Assembly: GCA_910580005.1 (NCBI GenBank)
Contig: CAJTXH010000104.1
Span: 1 to 10,192 of the forward strand
Source: an uncultured Lachnospiraceae bacterium
GTDB lineage: Bacteria > Bacillota > Clostridia > Lachnospirales > Lachnospiraceae
Length of the DNA: 10,192 nt
Direction: 5' to 3'
This document shows positions 1 to 5,396 of this stretch, piece by piece (position 1 is the stretch's first letter; each line of letters opens with the position of its first letter). A program made the position numbers and the translations under genes. The notes beneath the pieces are model-generated. The model saw nothing but the letters and a program-made list of their open reading frames with translations, was not told the origin of the DNA and searched no databases.

Positions 1-5
1 GCATA

Positions 6-43
6 AAATCCCTATGCCACAAAAAAATGTGGCACAGGGATTT
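6..43. terminator. Hairpin, probable terminator (16-bp stem)
   Basis: Arms at 6-21 and 28-43 form a 16-bp inverted repeat around a 6-base A/T loop. The only imperfect pair is A/C when read on the plus strand but a G-U wobble on the minus strand, so a minus-strand transcript folds fully. On the minus strand the stem is followed by TTTTATGC, a short U-rich tract. It could end transcription coming from the secreted-protein gene at 894-241, or act in both directions between convergent units. The gene on the far side is outside the window. Confidence 0.6.
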
Positions 44-92
44 AAACGCCAACGGAGCTGAAGTGCCCCTGTACGGAATATTCTGGCAAAGA

Positions 93-137
93 AAAGCCAG
101 GACAGAGGGATTCTTCTTTTCCCTCTGTCCTGGCTTT
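93..137. terminator. Strong hairpin, probable bidirectional terminator
   Basis: Arms at 93-110 and 120-137 are a perfect 18-bp inverted repeat with a 9-base pyrimidine-rich loop. The stem is GC-rich against AT-rich surroundings. On the minus strand it is followed by a short broken T run (TTTTCTTT over the stem end and beyond). It lies about 100 bases downstream of the stop codon of the 894-241 gene, so it is the best candidate for that gene's terminator. Both strands fold equally well, so it may work in both directions. Confidence 0.65.
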
Positions 138-142
138 ATTCC

Positions 143-218
143 ATCTGCCACGGATTGCTTCATTGCTACGCAATTCAGTAGATAGCAAATTACGTGCAAG
201 CACGCATTGTTATCTGCT
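143..218 (+). repeat. Two overlapping, mutually exclusive stem-loops
   Basis: The first stem pairs 143-148 with 178-183, then 152-158 with 170-176, across a small internal loop. The second pairs 177-188 with 207-218 (12 pairs) and encloses a second small hairpin, 193-197 with 200-204. The segment 177-183 takes part in both, so only one can form at a time. The imperfect positions are G-U pairs on the plus strand and A-C mismatches on the minus strand, so a plus-strand RNA folds better. ATCTGC occurs at 143 and 212 and its near complement at 178. This may be a dispersed intergenic repeat or an attenuator-like RNA; no plus-strand gene that it could control is visible here. Confidence 0.4.
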
Positions 219-240
219 TTTGATCCTTGCATCATATAAT

Positions 241-894
241 TTATTTAAATTTCTTAAATGTCACTACCCTGTCAGAATTACTGCTATCGTAAGCAGTCAT
301 GTAGTAATCAAGTTCTTCTGATTCAGATTGCGTAATTTTTTCTGACTTTTCATTTTTTATCTTATTATTTACAAGCTCCCATGTTTTCTTATAACATTTA
401 TCATATTCACTACCATCATCATTACCCATTCCAAATCCTTCAGCATGCTCTACATATCCCTTTTTACCTGAAACAATCATTTTGTCTGATGAATGATGAA
501 ATCCTGTCACAAGATACTTCCCATCCTTAACTATAGGATAACCTGAACCTGTGCCACTAATCTTTCCAATGTATACTATCTTTCCCTTTACATAATTATA
601 TACATCTGCATGTGAACTTTCACCTGATTCTTTTTTAGGCTTACTATCCCCATTAATTATACTATCAGTTACAAGAAGCACAGGTGTACCTTCCTTAGAA
701 GTATTAACAATAGCCATATAAATATCCTTCTTTGGCTTTTTCGCTTTAAGTTCCTTTAAATACTGTTTGTACGCCTTTTTAATCCTTGCATTGCCTGCTG
801 CGTTAGAACTATTCACACATACAAGTGATGAAATAACAACTGCAAATGCCAAAATAATAGTAAACAATTTTTTGCTAAATAAACCTCTTTTCAT
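241..894 (-). CDS. Secreted protein of unknown function (217 aa)
   Basis: I do not recognise a family. The N-terminus is a clear Sec signal peptide: a basic start (residues 2-9, four K/R), a hydrophobic core at about 10-27, and a small-residue stretch SSNAAG that places signal peptidase I cleavage near residue 32 or 33. The single Cys at 26 is not in a proper lipobox (Val precedes it), so a lipoprotein is unlikely. The mature part (about 185 residues) is rich in Lys, Ser and Gly, has no other membrane segment and looks like one soluble, mainly beta domain with several Gly-Tyr turns (for example GTGSGYPIVKDGKYLV). The ATG at 894 is supported by AGAGGG 7 bases upstream and a candidate promoter at 948-975. 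It is transcribed on its own, followed by hairpins at 93-137 and 6-43. It could be a wall-associated or extracellular protein; any functional link to the upstream receptor gene is unproven. Confidence 0.85.
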   Translation of the reverse strand: MKRGLFSKKLFTIILAFAVVISSLVCVNSSNAAGNARIKKAYKQYLKELKAKKPKKDIYMAIVNTSKEGTPVLLVTDSIINGDSKPKKESGESSHADVYNYVKGKIVYIGKISGTGSGYPIVKDGKYLVTGFHHSSDKMIVSGKKGYVEHAEGFGMGNDDGSEYDKCYKKTWELVNNKIKNEKSEKITQSESEELDYYMTAYDSSNSDRVVTFKKFK

Positions 895-947
895 TTTAAA
901 ACCCTCTTTTTTTGTATTTTATATTTATCTGCCGCAGACTAATTAAA

Positions 948-975
948 AGTTTACTATTATCTTTTAAAATGTCAA
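948..975 (-). promoter_or_regulatory. Candidate sigma-A promoter of the secreted-protein gene
   Basis: Read on the minus strand, a perfect -35 box TTGACA (975-970) is followed after 16 bases by TAAACT (953-948), which matches 4 of 6 positions of the -10 consensus. Transcription would start near 940 and give a leader of roughly 45 bases before the ATG at 894. The surrounding sequence is very AT-rich, so chance matches are common, but the intact -35 box is notable. Confidence 0.45.
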
Positions 976-1060
976 TATATAAACTAAAAAATTATCAAAA
1001 ATTTAAATTAACTGTAATATATGTATAACTTGCTTAAACATTTTTAATAACTAATTAAAA

Positions 1061-1083
1061 TAACTGTACTATAGCAACAGTTA
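1061..1083 (-). terminator. Weak intrinsic terminator candidate
   Basis: TAACTGT at 1061-1067 and ACAGTTA at 1077-1083 form a perfect 7-bp stem with a 9-base loop. On the minus strand the stem is followed directly by TTTTAATT. The stop codon of the gene-remnant frame (1081-1083) lies inside the stem, a common arrangement for genuine gene ends. The stem is AT-rich and therefore weak. It may also end transcripts reading through from the receptor gene. Confidence 0.4.
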
Positions 1084-1277
1084 GGCCACTTTTCTATCTT
1101 TTAATTCAAAATGAAAATTCCCTGCATAATGGTTTTTATCAATGTCAGCAAGTTTCCGTGTAAATTCCTGTTCTAAAGCGGAGGGGATTATGTCCTGGGG
1201 CTTAAAACCAGTTATTATATCACAAGACCCAGCGCAAGTTCAGAAAAATTACTGGAAAATTGAAAGCATGCACGTGT
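1081..1277 (-). pseudogene. Possible 3' remnant of a broken gene
   Basis: On the minus strand, frame 1239-1081 reads 52 codons with no start codon before a TAA. Its product looks protein-like, with a mixed charged and hydrophobic composition (for example SALEQEFTRKLADIDKNHYA). Overlapping it, frame 1277-1215 reads 20 codons (including FQFSSNFSELALGLVI) in another phase. The two could be one former reading frame joined by a frameshift between 1215 and 1239. There is no ribosome binding site or start. The stop sits in a terminator-like stem. Base composition is less AT-rich than the adjacent spacer. I cannot name the family. A chance open frame of this size is possible in such DNA, so this is a tentative call. 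Confidence 0.3.
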
Positions 1278-1295
1278 TTATCCTATATTTTTATC

Positions 1296-3914
1296 TTAAA
1301 ACGCCCTGTAGCATTTTCCTGCAACGTATGATGCTATTTTCGCCAATGGCTGCCAGTCCAGGTTATTGTTTTCTTCATTGCCTGCATCCACAAAGTCTGC
1401 ATACATATAAAAATATATTTTATTGTATTTCCAGGAAAACAATATTGTTGTCATATCTTTTCTTTTGCAAAATTTTATTTTTATAAATTTCTCTTTTCTC
1501 TCTTTATTTCCTGCAACGTAAGACCAGTGTCTGTCTTCATAAGGAGCAGTACTCTCTATACTGTCAAGTTCCTTTTTGGGCTTTTTTGCAAAATAAAGTT
1601 TAACTTCTGTTTCTACAATAGCATCATAAAATGTAACAATACCTGTGTCCTTGACCGAAGAAGCCTGTGCATTTTGTATCCATTCTCTTATTTCTGGAAG
1701 CTCTATTGTAACATCCAGGTTTTCAAAATAAAATTTATTTTTTTGTGGCTGTGAATCTTGTGTCTGTGAAGTTTCCTGTCCAGATTTTATCCATTTTTCA
1801 CTGGCATTATAATTTTTAAGCATATTTTTAGGCAGATATACAAGAAAAGTATTCTCATATTCATCAATAAATGAAGCATAATTCTCTTTATCATATTTAG
1901 GTACATCATATGTTTTAATATTATTTTTATTAACTTCCCTTCCCATAAATAGCTGTTCAAATTCTGCCACCAGTTCTTTTGCCTGTTTTCTGTCTATCCT
2001 GTTATCTGGCATATTCTCCACAAAACCATATCCTTTGCTTACATACTGTGCAAGCTTATTTCCTGAAAAGCAAAAATCAAGGCGCAGTGTAATATCATCA
2101 TTGCTTTCAGAATTTCCTAAAAGATAATTTTCATCTGACAGCTGATGCCATACCCCTTTTGTATGCAGCTCATCTACAACAGGCTTTGGCATTATTTTTT
2201 CTACAGCAGCCAGTAAACCTGCCATAGGCTGTACACCTGCTTTTTTATCATTAACTGGTATCATCCTTACAATATTGATATCCTGCTTTTCAATACCATG
2301 TCTTGTTATAACCTGGTGGGATATAATGTGCCCGTTTTTAATCTTAAATGCTGGTGAATATTCACCTGGGATTTTTACCAGGTTTATACCATCTTCTGTA
2401 GAAAGCCCATACCTGTAAATGCTCCCATCTTCATCTATTGTAAAAAACTGGTAATGCATAAAATTTCCTGTTTCTGGTATTGCTGTCTGGCTTTGCCCAA
2501 TGGCAAAGTCATCTTTATTGCCATCACAATCATAATCTTTAACAGTTAAGCTAAAACCTTTCTTTGGGTAATAAATTGTCCTGTCACCAAATTCTAGTTT
2601 ATACTCTGCATATTTTACATTATCTTTATAAGTCCTTATTACAAATTCACCACTGTAATATGTTCCGCCCTGTGGGGCATTTTTGTCTGGCGGTTCTTTA
2701 TCTGCTATATGGACAACCTGCACATTATACCCGTTAATTTTTTCTTCTGCTACTATATTGCCATTATGTTCATTATTATTGCTTTCTCCAGTTTTTTTGC
2801 TGTCTTCCTTATCTGGCATATTTTTTGAAGTGTTTTTTATAGTTTCTTTCCCTTTATCATAAGCATTTGTAAGGCATACTGCCCCTGCCGCCAATATAAT
2901 TACTGCCGCCAGTACGCTAATCCATTTCCCATGTTTTTTAAAATTCAGCACATTAACCACCCTCTTTCTTGTATCTGTTTCACCAAATGATAAAAACCCT
3001 GCTGTCCCCATTCTGTGGTTTGTAGCAAAGCCAAGCAAAGACATGCTGTAGTTTTTACGTATATACGCATCCATATCCTGGAGCACATATTCATCACAGC
3101 TCATTTCCATATCACGTACCATAAGGAAATATGACACCCACACCAAAGGGTTAAACCAGTATATACATGCCAGTAAAAATGCAGCAGGCTTAATCATATA
3201 ATCCTTGCGTTTTATATGGTATTTTTCATGTTTTAAAATATATTCCTGTTCCTCTTCCCCTAAACGGAACGGAATATATATCCTGGGATGCAGTATGCCA
3301 GTAACAAACGGGGAAGGGATATTTCCACATTCATAAACATTATCTTTAAATTTCACTGCATTTCCAAGACGCTTTTTCATGCAGGAGAGCATATAAAAAT
3401 TCCATGACAATATAAATATAATTCCTGCCAGCCATATAAATGCCCCATATTTAATAACAGTAGTTATTTGTCCAGCCTGCTGGCCTGCTGCCTGTGCGCT
3501 GTTTCCTGGTACAGATATATTGCTGGCAGGTTTTTCCTGTTGTACTGCTATATCTTTATTATTATAGTTATCTGGAGAAATACCAGGAATATTTTCTGGC
3601 ATTTTATTATCCACACTGTTACCCTGTATATTGTTGCCAGGCACTTTATAAACAGGCTGTCCGTTTGTTTTTTTAATGTCTGTCCTGTTATTAATTACAT
3701 CTTTAAAACTTGTATCTATTATATTAAAAAGGCTTACAGGTGAAGACAATGCAACAGGGCATGTCAAACGTACAAATACAACAAGCCATATAATATACCT
3801 GTATTTTTTAGGCAGCCTGTACATAATGCCACGCACGAGCAGGACAATAACAATAACTGGTACAGCTGTAACCGTCATATCCAGGATTTGTAAAAATAAA
3901 TGGTACAGTAACAT
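1296..3914 (-). CDS. M56-family (BlaR1/MecR1-like) membrane metalloprotease receptor
   Basis: This is a membrane zinc protease of the BlaR1/MecR1 family, which senses an outside signal and leads to removal of its partner repressor. Membrane segments are visible at about residues 3-28, 38-58, 153-176 and 331-351, with a hydrophobic stretch at 241-266 beside the active site. The catalytic motif HEKYH is at 229-233 and the second motif EMSCDE at 270-275 gives the ExxxD pattern. The family stretch SPFVTGILHPRIYIP is at 201-215. The outer C-terminal half (about 352-872) is not a penicillin-binding domain: I find no SxxK/SxN/KTG set. It holds an FG-GAP-like calcium loop (DYDCDGNKDDFAIG, 460-473). 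At 872 residues it is much longer than the roughly 600 of BlaR1. A loop at about 65-152 is rich in Asn, Pro and Gln. The start at 3914 has AGGAGG nearby, and the repressor gene ends 24 bases upstream, so the two are one operon. The ligand is unknown and probably not a beta-lactam. Confidence 0.88.
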   Translation of the reverse strand: MLLYHLFLQILDMTVTAVPVIVIVLLVRGIMYRLPKKYRYIIWLVVFVRLTCPVALSSPVSLFNIIDTSFKDVINNRTDIKKTNGQPVYKVPGNNIQGNSVDNKMPENIPGISPDNYNNKDIAVQQEKPASNISVPGNSAQAAGQQAGQITTVIKYGAFIWLAGIIFILSWNFYMLSCMKKRLGNAVKFKDNVYECGNIPSPFVTGILHPRIYIPFRLGEEEQEYILKHEKYHIKRKDYMIKPAAFLLACIYWFNPLVWVSYFLMVRDMEMSCDEYVLQDMDAYIRKNYSMSLLGFATNHRMGTAGFLSFGETDTRKRVVNVLNFKKHGKWISVLAAVIILAAGAVCLTNAYDKGKETIKNTSKNMPDKEDSKKTGESNNNEHNGNIVAEEKINGYNVQVVHIADKEPPDKNAPQGGTYYSGEFVIRTYKDNVKYAEYKLEFGDRTIYYPKKGFSLTVKDYDCDGNKDDFAIGQSQTAIPETGNFMHYQFFTIDEDGSIYRYGLSTEDGINLVKIPGEYSPAFKIKNGHIISHQVITRHGIEKQDINIVRMIPVNDKKAGVQPMAGLLAAVEKIMPKPVVDELHTKGVWHQLSDENYLLGNSESNDDITLRLDFCFSGNKLAQYVSKGYGFVENMPDNRIDRKQAKELVAEFEQLFMGREVNKNNIKTYDVPKYDKENYASFIDEYENTFLVYLPKNMLKNYNASEKWIKSGQETSQTQDSQPQKNKFYFENLDVTIELPEIREWIQNAQASSVKDTGIVTFYDAIVETEVKLYFAKKPKKELDSIESTAPYEDRHWSYVAGNKERKEKFIKIKFCKRKDMTTILFSWKYNKIYFYMYADFVDAGNEENNNLDWQPLAKIASYVAGKCYRAF

Positions 3915-3938
3915 ATTATACGCCTCCTTTTCTATACA

Positions 3939-4301
3939 CTATTTCACACTGTGCTGGTCAATAAGTTCTTTAATTTTCTCTGCTTCTTTTGCGGATATTT
4001 TTTTCCCGCCAAGGAATGCCGCCAGAAACTGGGGAAGAGAACCACCAAATGTCCTTTCAACAAAATAAGCTGATTCATCACGTTGTACACGCTCTTTTTC
4101 AATTAAAACAGAAACTACAGCATTTTCATTTTTAATATATCCTTTTTCAGATAACTTTTTAATAGTTGTGTATGTAGTTGATTTTTTCCATCCAAGAACC
4201 TCATTGCATAATGTTACAAGCGTGCCAGAACTTACTGGCGCATGTTCCCATACAACCAGCATAAAACGGTAATCGCTGTCACACAGTTTTAAATATTCCA
4301 T
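3939..4301 (-). CDS. BlaI/MecI-family winged-helix transcriptional repressor
   Basis: This is a 120-residue protein of the usual BlaI/MecI/CopY length. The N-terminal winged helix spans about residues 5-70 and includes the family pattern of an early SDYRFMLVVWEHAPVSS helix, then a recognition helix (KKSTTYTTIKKLSEKGYI, about 39-56) with the typical S/T-T-Y/V-T-T-L-like core and a following beta wing. The C-terminal part (about 75-120) is the dimerisation helix region, with KKISAKEAEKIKELID near the end, as in BlaI. It should bind as a dimer to the dyads just upstream and repress its own operon. The receptor protease encoded next would relieve that repression. The ATG at 4301 has AGAAGGGA about 8 bases upstream. 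No Cys-rich metal site like that of CopY is present, which favours the protease-regulated class. Confidence 0.92.
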   Translation of the reverse strand: MEYLKLCDSDYRFMLVVWEHAPVSSGTLVTLCNEVLGWKKSTTYTTIKKLSEKGYIKNENAVVSVLIEKERVQRDESAYFVERTFGGSLPQFLAAFLGGKKISAKEAEKIKELIDQHSVK

Positions 4302-4338
4302 AAATATATCCCTTCTTTCTTAATTTTTATTATAAAAA

Positions 4339-4356
4339 GGTCTGTTATTATAGACC
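4339..4356. promoter_or_regulatory. Operator dyad 1 for the BlaI-type repressor
   Basis: This is an 18-bp imperfect palindrome with GGTCT and AGACC ends. Its sequence is the near match (inverted orientation, three differences) of the dyad at 4370-4387, and their centres are 31 bp apart, three helical turns. It overlaps the -10 box of the operon promoter. The paired copies in front of a BlaI-family gene make these the obvious autoregulatory sites. On the minus strand the stem is followed by TTTTT, so it might also act as a weak terminator for the upstream operon. Confidence 0.65.
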
Positions 4357-4375
4357 AATTCTTAGATTAAGTCTA
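4347..4375 (-). promoter_or_regulatory. Promoter of the repressor-receptor operon
   Basis: On the minus strand TAGACT (4375-4370, 4 of 6 to the -35 consensus) is separated by 17 bases from a perfect TATAAT (4352-4347). The -35 lies in the upstream dyad and the -10 in the downstream dyad, so repressor binding would cover both. Start would be near 4340, with a leader of about 40 bases. A second possibility is TTGGTC (4358-4353), an 18-base spacer and TATAAT (4334-4329), which would bracket the downstream dyad. Confidence 0.6.
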
Positions 4376-4387
4376 CAACAACAGACC
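4370..4387. promoter_or_regulatory. Operator dyad 2 for the BlaI-type repressor
   Basis: This is the second copy of the 18-bp element, with GTCTACA and ACAGAC ends. The GTCTACA half resembles the TACA/TGTA-type half-sites known for BlaI, MecI and CopY. It covers the -35 box of the operon promoter and begins only 8 bases after the miaA stop codon. Between the two dyads, 4363-4375 reads TAGATTAAGTCTA, a further partial dyad that may help position dimers. Confidence 0.62.
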
Positions 4388-4394
4388 AGATTTG

Positions 4395-5366
4395 TCAACT
4401 GTTTTTGGACTGTATTATTTTATAACATTCTTTAACACAATAATTAACTAGCTCCTGTTCTGAAGCAAACTGTTCTTTTTCTATCCAGTTTGTATTTTTC
4501 TCCCTTTTAAACCATGTAATCTGCCGCTTGGCAAAGTGCCTTGTTTCCTGTTTTATTTTATCAAATGCATCTATGGCAGGTTCATTGCTGGTTATTGCAT
4601 CTATAATTTCTTTATAGCCAAGCCCCTGCATTGATACCATGTCTTTTGTACAGCCCTTTGCCATAAGTGCCCTTACCTCATCTTCCAGCCCTTCCTTGCG
4701 CATTATATCTACACGCTGGTTTATCCTGTTATAAAGTACCTCACGTGGAAGGTTTAATACAAAATACTTGGATAAGTATGCTGCTTCTTTCTGGCGTTCT
4801 TCTTCATTATGCTGTGAAATAGGTGTGCCTGTCTGGTTATAATACTCCATTGCCCTGATTACACGTTTAATATTATTTGGATGTATTGTTTCTGATGAGA
4901 CTTTATCTATCCTGGCAAGTTCTTTATGTAATGCTTCTGCCCCATGTATACTTGCAAAATGCCATAATTTCTTACGGTATTCTTCATCTGTTGCGGTTTC
5001 CTTAAAGTTAATATTATACAGGACAGCTTGTATATAAAAGCCTGTCCCACCAGCTATAACTGGTATTTTATTATGGCTGTAAATTTCCTGTATATATTTA
5101 TCACATTTTTCCTTAAAAATTGCAACATTAAATTCTTCCCAGGGTTCAAATTCATCAATAAGGTAATGTTTTATACCCTGCATTTCCTCTTTGCGGATTT
5201 TAGCTGTGCCAATATCCATTCCACGGTAAACCTGCATTGAATCAGCAGAAATAATTTCGCCGTTAATTTCTTTAGCTATTTCTACTGATAACCTGGTTTT
5301 GCCTGATGCAGTAGGTCCTGCTATTATAATAAGGGGTTTTTTATTATTATCCTGTCCTGTTTCCAT
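4395..5366 (-). CDS. miaA: tRNA dimethylallyltransferase MiaA
   Basis: MiaA transfers a dimethylallyl group from DMAPP to N6 of A37 in tRNAs that read codons starting with U (i6A37), a cytosolic step that later supports the MiaB reaction. At 323 residues it has normal family length. The P-loop GPTASGKT is at 17-24, with DSMQVYRGMDIGTAK at 42-56 (the substrate-adenine-binding region with the catalytic Asp 42), GGTGFYI at 106-112 and the C-terminal RQITWFKRE at 281-289, all family signatures. It starts 30 bases after the mutL stop. The ribosome binding site is poor (GCAGG about 11 bases from the ATG), so translation may depend on coupling to mutL. It is the last gene of the mutS-mutL-miaA operon. 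No strong terminator follows, only the dyads of the next operon. Confidence 0.97.
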   Translation of the reverse strand: METGQDNNKKPLIIIAGPTASGKTRLSVEIAKEINGEIISADSMQVYRGMDIGTAKIRKEEMQGIKHYLIDEFEPWEEFNVAIFKEKCDKYIQEIYSHNKIPVIAGGTGFYIQAVLYNINFKETATDEEYRKKLWHFASIHGAEALHKELARIDKVSSETIHPNNIKRVIRAMEYYNQTGTPISQHNEEERQKEAAYLSKYFVLNLPREVLYNRINQRVDIMRKEGLEDEVRALMAKGCTKDMVSMQGLGYKEIIDAITSNEPAIDAFDKIKQETRHFAKRQITWFKREKNTNWIEKEQFASEQELVNYCVKECYKIIQSKNS

Positions 5367-5396
5367 TAAAAGCTACCTGCCTTCCAGTTACAATTT

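Larger units (their letters stand above)
895..1295. other. Intergenic region between receptor gene and secreted-protein gene
   Basis: This 401-base gap has two different halves. Bases 895-1060 are very AT-rich and hold the ribosome binding site and candidate promoter of the 894-241 gene, with no coding signal that I can see. Bases 1061-1277 have a more mixed, gene-like composition. They carry a small terminator-like hairpin and an open frame that looks like the tail of a broken gene, both listed separately. I see no clear terminator directly behind the receptor stop codon at 1296. Confidence 0.6.

Noticed and set aside
1142..1486. Plus-strand open frame of 114 codons over the receptor 3' end
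   Set aside because: Overlaps the end of the receptor gene in antisense and the candidate gene remnant; product is Cys/Phe/Leu-rich shadow sequence.
1296..2861. A penicillin-binding sensor domain, which would make this a true BlaR1
   Set aside because: No convincing SxxK, SxN and KTG set in the C-terminal half, and the sequence there does not resemble class D beta-lactamase-like sensors.
3676..4068. Plus-strand open frame of 130 codons opposite the receptor-repressor junction
   Set aside because: Antisense to two family-assigned genes and runs across their junction; no independent support.
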